In this document: piece after piece, positions 7,992-15,729 of the stretch
Layout: each line of letters opens with the position of its first letter
Position numbering within the stretch: the first letter of the stretch is position 1
Source: Chitinophagaceae bacterium
GTDB lineage: Bacteria; Bacteroidota; Bacteroidia; Chitinophagales; Chitinophagaceae
Direction: 5' to 3'
Assembly: GCA_014879565.1 (NCBI GenBank)
Contig: JACSRW010000020.1
Span: forward strand, 1-64,000
Length of the DNA: 64,000 bases
Program-made: the position numbers and the translations under genes
The notes under the pieces: generated by a model
Databases searched by the model: none
Told to the model about the DNA's origin: nothing
What the model saw: only the letters and a program-made list of their open reading frames with translations

Positions 7992-8044
7992 TTTTATTTT
8001 TTAACCCTAACTTAGTTTTTTATTTCACTAAATACAAACTCACA

Positions 8045-8515
8045 ATGAAACGCAACATCATCTCTGCCCTGGCAGTACTGGCTGCCGTATTTTTATTCGC
8101 GTCCTGCTCCGAAGGGGTGAAAAAAGAACCCAAGCCGGTGGATATCCAGGAACTTACTAAAGACAAACCGGAAACACACGGTACTGAAATCAAGGACGCC
8201 GATGTAACCCTCTCCACACCGCTCGATCAGGCCATGGTAACAACCGGGAAAGCCACCTACGAATTAAAATGCCAGAGTTGTCATAAGCTCACCGAAGAAA
8301 AACTGGTAGGCCCGGGCTGGAAAAATGTGACTAAAAACCGGAAACCCGCCTGGATTCTCAATATGATCACCAACGTAGATATGATGCTGGAAAAAGATCC
8401 GGAAGCCCAGAAGCTGCTGGAACTCTGTCTTGTCCGTATGCCCAACCAGAATATCGGGGTGGATGAAGCCCGGAAAGTACTGGAATTTATGCGCAGCAAC
8501 GACGGGGAGAAATAA
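8045..8515 (+). CDS. Monohaem cytochrome c lipoprotein of the nos cluster
   Basis: 156 residues with a lipoprotein signal (lipobox FASC, Cys20), one c-type haem motif CQSCH (about residue 76) in a cytochrome c domain, and candidate axial Met in VRMPNQN. It is exported and lipid-anchored, most likely the electron donor that feeds NosZ. First gene of the nos operon, 66 nt before nosZ. Cytochromes c at this place are typical of clade II nos clusters, which lack nosR and nosX; neither is present here. Confidence 0.87.
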   Translation: MKRNIISALAVLAAVFLFASCSEGVKKEPKPVDIQELTKDKPETHGTEIKDADVTLSTPLDQAMVTTGKATYELKCQSCHKLTEEKLVGPGWKNVTKNRKPAWILNMITNVDMMLEKDPEAQKLLELCLVRMPNQNIGVDEARKVLEFMRSNDGEK

Positions 8516-8581
8516 GCCCGCTCACACTGAAACAAAAACCACCGGCATTCCTCGTTTTTTCTTAACTGCTAAATATTATAT

Positions 8582-10588
8582 ATGAAACACTCTTTCTTCA
8601 AATCGCTCTTCGCCGTCACGACGCTGAGCCTTACCCTCGCCGGCTTCCAGTCCTGTAAGCCCAAGGGAGGCCAGTCAGCCGCAGCCGGCGATGCAGCAGC
8701 CAAAACCTATGTAGCACCCGGCAAATACGACGAGTTCTACAATATTGTTTCCGGTGGTTTCAGCGGACAAATGTCTGTTTACGGATTACCCTCCGGCCGC
8801 CTTTTCCGTGTGATCCCCGTTTTCTCTGTAGATCCTGAAAAAGGATGGGGCTACAGCGAGGAAACCAAGCCGATGCTGAACACATCGCATGGTTTTGTTC
8901 CCTGGGATGACCTGCACCACATTGCCCTTTCCCAAACCAAGGGCGAACATGATGGCCGCTGGGCATTCGGGAACGCGAACAATACGCCGCGTATCGCCCG
9001 TATTGACATGAAAACCTTCCGCACCGCGGAAATCCTGGAGATCCCCAACAGTGCGGGTAACCACTCCTCCCCTTTCATTACTGAAAATTCTGAGTATGTG
9101 GTGGCCGGTACCCGTTTCAGTGTACCGATGGGCGACAACCTCGATGTACCGATCAACACGTACAAGCAGAATTTCAAAGGCACCGTCAGCTTTATCAGTG
9201 TGGATAAGGACAACGGTGGCATGAAAGTAGCTTTCCAGATTGAAACTCCCGGGGTGAACTATGACCTGGCCCGTGCCGGTAAAGGCAAATCCCATGGCTG
9301 GTTCTTCTTCAGCTGTTATAACTCAGAAAGAGCCAATACCCTGCTGGAAGTAAACGCCTCCCAGAAAGACAAGGACTTTATTCTTTGTGTAAACTGGAAA
9401 AAAGCAGAAGAATATGTGAAAGCCGGCAAAGGCACGAAGAAAGCCGTGAAGTATGCGCATAATGTATGGAATGAAGAAACCCAATCTGCCACTTCCACTA
9501 TCGAAAATGAAGTGGTGGTGCTGAATGCCAAAGACAATCCCGATATCGTGTATTATATGCCCTGCCCCAAATCTCCGCACGGTTGTGATACCGATCCCAC
9601 CGGTGAATATATTGTGGGCAGTGGTAAACTGGCCGCTGTTATCCCGGTATTCTCCTTTACAAAAATTCAGCAGGCTATCGCCAACAAGACCTTTGATGGC
9701 GACTATGAAGGAATTCCTGTGCTGAAGTATGACGCCGTATTACACGGGGAAGTGCAGAAACCCGGTCTCGGCCCCTTACACACCGAATTTGATGCTAACG
9801 GGAATGCCTACACCTCTTTCTTCGTTTCTTCTGAAATCGTGAAGTGGAATGTGAAGGACCTGAAAGTGCTTGACCGCGTACCGACCTATTACTCGATTGG
9901 TCACCTCTGCGTACCCGGAGGTCCCACTGTTAAGCCGCATGGTAAATATGTGATCGCCTATAACAAAATCACCAAAGACCGTTATCTGCCCACCGGTCCG
10001 GAGCTGACCCAAAGCGCCCAGCTCTATGATATCACCGGAGAGAAAATGAAACTCCTGCTGGACTTCCCGACGATCGGCGAACCTCACTATGCAGAAGCCA
10101 TTCCGGCCAGTCTGGTGATGCCGAACAGCAAGAAAATCTACAAACTGGAAGAGAACAAACATCCCCAGGCTGCCCTGGGTGAAGGCAAGGCCCGGGTGGA
10201 AAGAAAAGGAAATGAAGTGCATGTATATATGACAGCCATCCGCTCTCACTTCAATCCGGATAATATTGAAGGCGTGAAGCTGGGTGATGTGGTATACTTC
10301 CACGTAACCAACCTCGAGCAGGACTGGGATGTGCCCCATGGTTTTGCCATCAAAGGCGCGGATAATGCCGAACTGCTGATTATGCCCGGTGAAACATCTA
10401 CCCTGAAATGGAAACCGGAGCGTGCAGGGGTATATCCGATGTATTGCACCGACTTCTGCTCAGCGCTGCACCAGGAAATGCAGGGATATATCCGGATCAG
10501 CCCCGCTGGTTCCAGTGTGCCGCTCAGCTTCAGTACCGGTACGAATATGCCGGCCGCTGAACCTGCAGCTGCTCCCGCACAGAAATAA
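8582..10588 (+). CDS. nosZ: Nitrous oxide reductase, Sec-dependent (clade II) NosZ
   Basis: Reduces N2O to N2 with a CuZ cluster in a seven-bladed propeller and a CuA electron-entry site. The 668 residues begin with a Sec/lipoprotein-like signal (LAGFQSC) and no twin-arginine motif, which marks clade II. CuZ histidines can be seen in DDLHHIALSQ, KSPHGCDTD, GPLHTEFD, KPHGKYV and GEPHYAEA. The C-terminal cupredoxin has DWDVPHGF and the CuA motif YCTDFCSALHQEMQGY (Cys about 621 and 625, His about 629). Length is normal. It is followed by a stable hairpin, then the fasciclin gene. Confidence 0.97.
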   Translation: MKHSFFKSLFAVTTLSLTLAGFQSCKPKGGQSAAAGDAAAKTYVAPGKYDEFYNIVSGGFSGQMSVYGLPSGRLFRVIPVFSVDPEKGWGYSEETKPMLNTSHGFVPWDDLHHIALSQTKGEHDGRWAFGNANNTPRIARIDMKTFRTAEILEIPNSAGNHSSPFITENSEYVVAGTRFSVPMGDNLDVPINTYKQNFKGTVSFISVDKDNGGMKVAFQIETPGVNYDLARAGKGKSHGWFFFSCYNSERANTLLEVNASQKDKDFILCVNWKKAEEYVKAGKGTKKAVKYAHNVWNEETQSATSTIENEVVVLNAKDNPDIVYYMPCPKSPHGCDTDPTGEYIVGSGKLAAVIPVFSFTKIQQAIANKTFDGDYEGIPVLKYDAVLHGEVQKPGLGPLHTEFDANGNAYTSFFVSSEIVKWNVKDLKVLDRVPTYYSIGHLCVPGGPTVKPHGKYVIAYNKITKDRYLPTGPELTQSAQLYDITGEKMKLLLDFPTIGEPHYAEAIPASLVMPNSKKIYKLEENKHPQAALGEGKARVERKGNEVHVYMTAIRSHFNPDNIEGVKLGDVVYFHVTNLEQDWDVPHGFAIKGADNAELLIMPGETSTLKWKPERAGVYPMYCTDFCSALHQEMQGYIRISPAGSSVPLSFSTGTNMPAAEPAAAPAQK

Positions 10589-10600
10589 ACGATTCTTCCG

Positions 10601-10624
10601 TGGTAACGCCTCCGGGCGTTACCA
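10601..10624 (+). other. Perfect 10-bp hairpin with UCCG loop after nosZ
   Basis: TGGTAACGCC-TCCG-GGCGTTACCA. The UNCG-type loop closed by C-G is very stable, but no T run follows, so it is more likely an mRNA-stabilising 3' end or a partial attenuator inside the nos operon than a full terminator. Confidence 0.65.
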
Positions 10625-10651
10625 CTTTACTGCCAATTCAAAACTCAGTTT

Positions 10652-11218
10652 ATGAAAAAGATTTTCAGTCTGCTCGCAATCAGCGGTATCCTGCTGTTCT
10701 GCAGCTGCAATAATAAATCCGCCGAAACCGGTGCTGCCGGTACAACCGATGCGGCCGTTCCTGCCGGTGGCCAGGAGAATGTAAAAGATGATGATTCCCA
10801 GAAAGACGTGGTGAAAGTGGCTGTAGGGTCTCCCGACCATACTACCCTGGTAGCCGCGCTGAAACAGGCCGAACTGGTGACCTCCCTTGCGAATGCCGGT
10901 CCCTTTACCGTGTTCGCCCCCACCAATGCCGCTTTTGATAAATTACCCGCCGGCACTGTTGACGGCCTGATGAAAGACGACAAGAAGGCGGACCTGCAGA
11001 ATATCCTCCAGTACCATGTAACCACTTCCGCCCTGGATGTATCCTTCCTGCGGGACGGAATGAACCTCGGTATGGTAAACGGGGATAATCTCAGCATCAG
11101 TGTAAAAGACGGCAAAACGGTCCTGAACGGCAGCGCCACGATTGTGGCTTCTGTAAGGGCTTCAAACGGCTGGGTACATGTTATAGACGGCGTGCTGCTG
11201 CCCCCGGCTAAAAAATAA
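10652..11218 (+). CDS. Fasciclin (FAS1) domain lipoprotein in the nos operon
   Basis: 188 residues: lipoprotein signal with lipobox FCSC, an Ala/Gly-rich linker, then one FAS1 domain (about 55-186) with the conserved FTVFAPTNAAFDKLP (H1) and an ending of the type GWVHVIDGVLLPP (H2). FAS1 domains mediate adhesion or protein-protein contact; no catalytic role is known. Its position between nosZ and the nos membrane protein suggests a periplasmic accessory for NosZ or the cytochrome, but that is inference. Orientation and close spacing (63 nt after nosZ) support co-transcription. Confidence 0.85.
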   Translation: MKKIFSLLAISGILLFCSCNNKSAETGAAGTTDAAVPAGGQENVKDDDSQKDVVKVAVGSPDHTTLVAALKQAELVTSLANAGPFTVFAPTNAAFDKLPAGTVDGLMKDDKKADLQNILQYHVTTSALDVSFLRDGMNLGMVNGDNLSISVKDGKTVLNGSATIVASVRASNGWVHVIDGVLLPPAKK

Positions 11219-11294
11219 CTCAACGCTGTTGCGTTTCTATTGTTCTTTACCGCTTCCGGGCTTCAACACCCGGAAGCTCTTTCAAATTTCGTAT

Positions 11295-11885
11295 ATGAAA
11301 AACAAACTCAGTACCACCTCCCGTATCCTGGTGGCCTTTGCCACAGGCGCCCTGGTATGTGCCTTTTTCCTCCCGGTGTGGAGGATTGATCTTTTTGCCC
11401 CCCAGTATCCCGAAGGACTGATGATGAATATCTGGATCAATGGTCTCTCCGGAGATGTGGAAATTATCAACGGTCTCAATCACTATATCGGCATGAAACA
11501 TATCAGCGTGGATATGTTCCCCGAGTTTAAATTTCTGCCCTACGTGGTTGGATTCTATATGCTGCTGGGTATGCTCGTAGCCGTCACCGGAAGCCGCAAA
11601 TTCCTCCTGGTATACCTGGGTCTGATTGTTATCGGGGGTGCGCTGGCCATGTACGACTTCTACCAGTGGGGGTATGATTATGGCCATAACCTGGACCCCA
11701 GTGCGGCCATCCAGGTTCCCGGTTTTTCCTACCAGCCCCCCCTGTTCGGCCATAAACGCCTGCTCAATTTTGACGCCTATTCTTTCCCGGATGTGGGCGG
11801 ATGGGTGGTTATCGGTGCTTCAGCCCTGGCCTTCAGTATCTGGTTTTATGAATGGTACCGTAACCGTAAAAAAGTAAGTGCATGA
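11295..11885 (+). CDS. Nos-cluster integral membrane protein (NosB-like position)
   Basis: 196 residues with about four transmembrane segments (near residues 12-30, 84-104, 110-128, 166-184) and a large outside loop rich in Tyr/Trp and aromatic-Pro motifs (FSYQPPLFGHK). I do not recognise a named domain. Clade II nos clusters regularly carry a small membrane protein after nosZ (called NosB in some species), and this gene fits by place and topology. ATG 11295 is chosen; the longer frame from 11229 has no matching hydrophobic start. It overlaps nosL by 4 nt (ATGA), so translational coupling is likely. Confidence 0.72.
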   Translation: MKNKLSTTSRILVAFATGALVCAFFLPVWRIDLFAPQYPEGLMMNIWINGLSGDVEIINGLNHYIGMKHISVDMFPEFKFLPYVVGFYMLLGMLVAVTGSRKFLLVYLGLIVIGGALAMYDFYQWGYDYGHNLDPSAAIQVPGFSYQPPLFGHKRLLNFDAYSFPDVGGWVVIGASALAFSIWFYEWYRNRKKVSA

Positions 11886-12313
11886 GATTCCTGAACCTGC
11901 TGCTGATTGTTTCTTTTTTAACCGGGGCCTGCTCGGTGAAACCCGAACCCTTCAAATTCGGGAAAGATCTCTGCCATACCTGTAAGATGACCCTGATGGA
12001 TCCGAAATTCGGCGCCGAGGTGGTAACCAAAAAAGGCAGGATTTTTAAATTTGATGACCTGGTTTGCCTGAACCAGTATCTGCAGACAGAAAAAGAGGCG
12101 GAGCAAAATTTATCACACCTGCTGGTGATTGACTTTGAAAAAGGAGATGCATTTACTGATGCCCGGGAAGCCTGGTATGTTTTCTCAACGGAGATCAAAA
12201 GCCCGATGGCCGGCCATACAGCCGCTTTCAGTTCCAGAGAAACAGCTGAAAAATTCAGTGGTACAGTGAACGGCACCCTGAAACGCTGGGACGAAGTTTC
12301 CGGCAAAAAATAA
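11882..12313 (+). CDS. nosL: NosL copper chaperone lipoprotein
   Basis: 143-residue outer/periplasmic lipoprotein (lipobox TGAC) that delivers Cu(I) for CuZ assembly. It shows the NosL pattern: CHTCKMTLMDPKFGAEV near residues 34-50 (Cys and Met copper ligands) and FDDLVCLNQYL. It overlaps the preceding gene by 4 nt and is 5 nt from nosD. Confidence 0.92.
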   Translation: MRFLNLLLIVSFLTGACSVKPEPFKFGKDLCHTCKMTLMDPKFGAEVVTKKGRIFKFDDLVCLNQYLQTEKEAEQNLSHLLVIDFEKGDAFTDAREAWYVFSTEIKSPMAGHTAAFSSRETAEKFSGTVNGTLKRWDEVSGKK

Positions 12314-12318
12314 CACGG

Positions 12319-13551
12319 ATGAAACTGTTTCTGACCTTTTTTCTTTGTTCCCTCACTCAGCTGGCAACTGCCCGTACCCTGCTGGTCGGTCCCGCCGAAT
12401 CCATCCGGAGTCTGCAAAAAGCTTTTGCACTGGCTGCCGACGGAGACACGATCCGGCTTCGTCAGGGGATCTATAAAGAAGGCACCCTGCAACTGACCAA
12501 ATCTATTACCCTGCTGGGAGAAAACTACCCGGTACTGGAAGGAGAAAAAAAATTCGAGATCCTCCATATCAGCGGAAAAAATATTACCATCCGGGGAATC
12601 CATTTCCGCAATTCGGGCTATTCCGCCATGAATGATTTCGCTTCCATCAAACTGGTGGATGGCAGTCATATCACCCTTGACCAGAATATTGTCAGCAATG
12701 CCTACTTTGCCATCCATGTATCCAACTGCACCTATGTTCATATCCGGAATAACCGGATTACCGGCATCCCGGCTTCCGAACAAATGACGGGCAACGGCAT
12801 CCACCTGTGGAAATCCTCTCATGCCACGATTGAAAACAATGTGATCAAAGGCCACCGGGACGGCATTTATTTTGAATTTGTCACTTCCTCCTTTATCCGG
12901 AATAACCACAGCGAAAACAATATCCGTTACGGTCTGCACTTCATGTTTTCCAATGATGACAGCTATATGCAGAACCGTTTTATCAATAACGGAGCCGGAG
13001 TGGCCGTGATGTACTCCAAAAGGGTACGAATGGAAAAAAATCACTTTGAGGAAAACTGGGGCGCCTCCGCTTATGGTATCCTGCTGAAGGATATTACAGA
13101 CAGTCATATCCTTCAAAACGTTTTCATGAAAAACACCGTAGGCATTTTTATGGAGGGAAGCAGCCGGATGGAAATCACCCGGAACCGTTTTCTAAACAAC
13201 GGTTGGGCCATGAAAATACAGGCCAGTTGTGATGACAATCTTTTTCACTACAATAATTTTACCGGCAACAGCTTTGACGTGGGCACCAACGGCACCATGG
13301 TGCTCAACCGGTTTGAAAATAATTACTGGGATAAATACGACGGTTATGATATGAACAAGGACGGGATCGGGGATGTGCCCTATCATCCCGTCAGTATGTA
13401 CTCCGTTATCGTTGAACAAAATCCCACTACCCTGATTCTCTTCCGCAGTTTTATGGTATCCCTGCTCGACAGGGCCGAAAAAGCCATACCCAGCCTGACC
13501 CCCGAACACCTGATTGACAACAAACCCATGATGAAAATGCTCCGCTTATGA
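12319..13551 (+). CDS. nosD: NosD periplasmic beta-helix maturation factor
   Basis: 410 residues with a Sec signal (cleavage after ATA/RT), then a right-handed beta-helix made of repeats such as ITIRGIHFRNSGYSAMN, HIRNNRITG and IENNVIKGHRDGIYF (pectate-lyase-like/CASH repeats). NosD works with NosF and NosY to supply sulfur or otherwise mature the CuZ cluster. The last codons overlap nosF (ATGA at 13548). Confidence 0.94.
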   Translation: MKLFLTFFLCSLTQLATARTLLVGPAESIRSLQKAFALAADGDTIRLRQGIYKEGTLQLTKSITLLGENYPVLEGEKKFEILHISGKNITIRGIHFRNSGYSAMNDFASIKLVDGSHITLDQNIVSNAYFAIHVSNCTYVHIRNNRITGIPASEQMTGNGIHLWKSSHATIENNVIKGHRDGIYFEFVTSSFIRNNHSENNIRYGLHFMFSNDDSYMQNRFINNGAGVAVMYSKRVRMEKNHFEENWGASAYGILLKDITDSHILQNVFMKNTVGIFMEGSSRMEITRNRFLNNGWAMKIQASCDDNLFHYNNFTGNSFDVGTNGTMVLNRFENNYWDKYDGYDMNKDGIGDVPYHPVSMYSVIVEQNPTTLILFRSFMVSLLDRAEKAIPSLTPEHLIDNKPMMKMLRL

Positions 13552-14321
13552 TCCGCATTGAAGAAATATCAAAAAAATTCCGGCGGCTGCAGGCGCTTGA
13601 TCATATCTCCGTCCGTTTTACGGAGGGGCAGGTCGTAGCGCTGATCGGCCCCAACGGTTCGGGCAAGACCACCCTGATCAAATCAGTGCTGGGCATGGTC
13701 AGGCCTGACAGCGGCCGCATCTTTGTAAAAGACCAGCCCGTCAGCGGTGATCCTTCTTACCGGGAACATATCGGGTATATGCCGCAGATCGGCCGTTACC
13801 CGGATAACATGAAAGTGGGCCAGCTATTTGATATGATGCAAAAGATCCGGAACCGGGAACATACCGATACCGATCTGCTGTATAAATTCAATATTCCGGC
13901 TATTTATGAAAAGCCCATGCGTACCCTCAGCGGGGGAACCCGGCAGAAGGTAAGCGCGGCCCTGGCTTTTTTATTTGATCCCTCCATCCTGATCCTGGAT
14001 GAACCCACTGCAGGACTGGATCCGCTTTCCACCGAAATCCTGAAAGAAAAGATCCAGAAAGAAAAGAAGAAGAACAAACTCATCCTGATTACCTCCCATG
14101 TGCTGAGTGACCTGGAGGAACTGACCACCCATATCATGTACCTGCAGGACGGCAAACTGCAGTTCTTTAAAGATTTTGAAACCCTGCAGGAAGAAACCGG
14201 TGAACTGCGGCTGAGCAAGGCCATTGCCAGGGTGATGCAGGGTTTTGAACCGGCCAGTGAATGGATTGACGAGTTGTTTGATGTACATCCGAAAGGGAAA
14301 CAACAAGACAAAAAGAAATAA
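13548..14321 (+). CDS. nosF: NosF ABC transporter ATPase
   Basis: 257 residues; Walker A IGPNGSGKTTLIKS (about 32-45), signature LSGGTRQKVSAAL, Walker B SILILDEPTAGLD, and switch His in LITSHVLSDLEE. It powers the NosDFY complex in CuZ maturation. It overlaps nosD by 4 nt and ends 1 nt before nosY. Confidence 0.95.
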   Translation: MIRIEEISKKFRRLQALDHISVRFTEGQVVALIGPNGSGKTTLIKSVLGMVRPDSGRIFVKDQPVSGDPSYREHIGYMPQIGRYPDNMKVGQLFDMMQKIRNREHTDTDLLYKFNIPAIYEKPMRTLSGGTRQKVSAALAFLFDPSILILDEPTAGLDPLSTEILKEKIQKEKKKNKLILITSHVLSDLEELTTHIMYLQDGKLQFFKDFETLQEETGELRLSKAIARVMQGFEPASEWIDELFDVHPKGKQQDKKK

Positions 14322-14322
14322 G

Positions 14323-15090
14323 ATGCTGAAACTCTCGCGTTACGTACTGTATGATATCCTGCGCAATAAAATTGTAATTGCCTACACCCTGTTCCTGCTG
14401 CTCGTATCTTTCAGCATGTTCCGGATGGAAGACAACAGCAGTAAGGCACAGCTCAGCCTGCTTACTATTGTCCTGATTGTACTGCCGCTGGTAAGCCTGG
14501 TTTTCACCACAATCCATTATTATAACTCGTACGAATTTATTGAGCTCATGCTTTCCCAGCCGCTGAGCCGTACAAAAATTCTGCTCAGCGAGTACGCAGG
14601 TGTATGCCTGTCGCTGCTTTCCGCGTTCTGGATCGGGGTGGGGGTACCGGTACTTCTTTTTTCTGCCGATGCCACCGGTTTCGCCCTGCTGTTTACCGGC
14701 TCGGCCCTCACCATCGTATTTACGAGTATCGCCTTTTACACTTCAGTACGGTCCAAGGACAAAGCCAGGGGGATCGGCTTCGCACTCCTGCTCTGGTTCT
14801 ATTTCGCCCTTATTTACGACGGGCTGGTCCTGCTGACACTTTATGCCTTCAGCGATTACCCGATGGAAAAATTCACCCTGCTTCTGTCCGCCCTGAACCC
14901 CATTGATCTGGGCCGGATATTTATTATGCTAAAAATGGATATCAGTGTCCTGATGGGTTACACCGGCGCGCTGTATAAGGACTTTTTCGGCAGCGGAACC
15001 GGGGTGCTTTTCACCACGGGCATCATGCTGCTCTGGGCCCTTATTCCTCTTTGGCTGGCCCTGCGCAGCTTCCGCCGCAAGGATATGTAA
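14323..15090 (+). CDS. nosY: NosY ABC transporter permease
   Basis: 255 residues with six predicted membrane segments (first at about 15-35 after the start MLKLSRYVLYDILRN), typical of the NosY/ABC-2 type permease. ATG 14323 is chosen over an upstream in-frame Met inside nosF because the family begins with this amphipathic stretch. Last gene of the nos operon; no strong terminator is seen after it, only an FNR-like box at 15116. Confidence 0.92.
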   Translation: MLKLSRYVLYDILRNKIVIAYTLFLLLVSFSMFRMEDNSSKAQLSLLTIVLIVLPLVSLVFTTIHYYNSYEFIELMLSQPLSRTKILLSEYAGVCLSLLSAFWIGVGVPVLLFSADATGFALLFTGSALTIVFTSIAFYTSVRSKDKARGIGFALLLWFYFALIYDGLVLLTLYAFSDYPMEKFTLLLSALNPIDLGRIFIMLKMDISVLMGYTGALYKDFFGSGTGVLFTTGIMLLWALIPLWLALRSFRRKDM

Positions 15091-15115
15091 GACTCTCTTT
15101 CCCGCGCCTTTCCTG

Positions 15116-15129
15116 CTGACTAAAATCAT
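15116..15129. promoter_or_regulatory. FNR-like box upstream of hsp20
   Basis: CTGACTAAAATCAT matches the YTGAYnnnnRTCA pattern of the other boxes with one end base off. No convincing TAnnTTTG is found at the usual 29.5- or 51.5-nt distance; TGTTTTTC at 15152 is the best candidate. Confidence 0.45.
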
Positions 15130-15220
15130 AGTACTGGTTCAGCCGGATCATTGTTTTTCCCAAAATGACCGGTAGAACTTAGTCCTGTAAACAATATTAT
15201 TCACCCTTAAAAAGCAGTGT

Positions 15221-15673
15221 ATGGAAACCAAAGCTTTGGATAAGCCCAAGTCCTCCTGGCCGACATTGTTTGACCCCGGGTGGATGGAAAAGTTCTTCAA
15301 TGCCCCGATTGATGAATTTTTCAGTATGGGCAAGATCATGAATGTTCCGGCTGTAAACGTTTCGGAGACCGACAAGGAATTTAAACTTTGCGTAGCGGCT
15401 CCCGGAATGGACAAAAAGGATTTTAAGGTAGAAGCCTTTGACGAAATGCTGACCATTTCCGCTGAAAAGGAAAAAGAGGAAAAAGAAGAAAAGAACGGGC
15501 GTTACAACAGAAGAGAATATAATTACAGCAGCTGGAGCAGAAGTTTTACCCTCCCTGAAAACTGCGATGCATCAAAAATCAATGCCGAGTACAAAAACGG
15601 GGAACTGCTGATCCTGATTCCGAAAAAAGAAATCAATCAGCCGAAAAATGTAAAGAGTATCTCAGTGAACTGA
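15221..15673 (+). CDS. Hsp20/alpha-crystallin small heat-shock protein
   Basis: 150-residue ATP-independent holdase. The alpha-crystallin domain spans about 43-140 (VPAVNVSETDKEFKLCVAAP, FTLPENCDASKINAEYKNGE), with the ending LLILIPKKE in place of the canonical IxI. The N-terminus is short with DPGWMEKFF. It lies between nos and the Crp-type regulator, behind an FNR-like box, so oxygen control is possible. Terminated by the hairpin at 15693, shared with the converging regulator gene. Confidence 0.9.
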   Translation: METKALDKPKSSWPTLFDPGWMEKFFNAPIDEFFSMGKIMNVPAVNVSETDKEFKLCVAAPGMDKKDFKVEAFDEMLTISAEKEKEEKEEKNGRYNRREYNYSSWSRSFTLPENCDASKINAEYKNGELLILIPKKEINQPKNVKSISVN

Positions 15674-15692
15674 CAGGATGTGTCTGAACGAC

Positions 15693-15727
15693 AACCCCCG
15701 CCATCAGCTGAAAGGCGGGGGTTTTTT
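15693..15727. terminator. Bidirectional terminator between hsp20 and the regulator gene
   Basis: The arms AACCCCCGCC and GGCGGGGGTT (10 bp) enclose an 11-nt loop and are followed by T6 on the plus strand. It sits in the gap between two converging genes. Confidence 0.85.
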
Positions 15728-15729
15728 AC

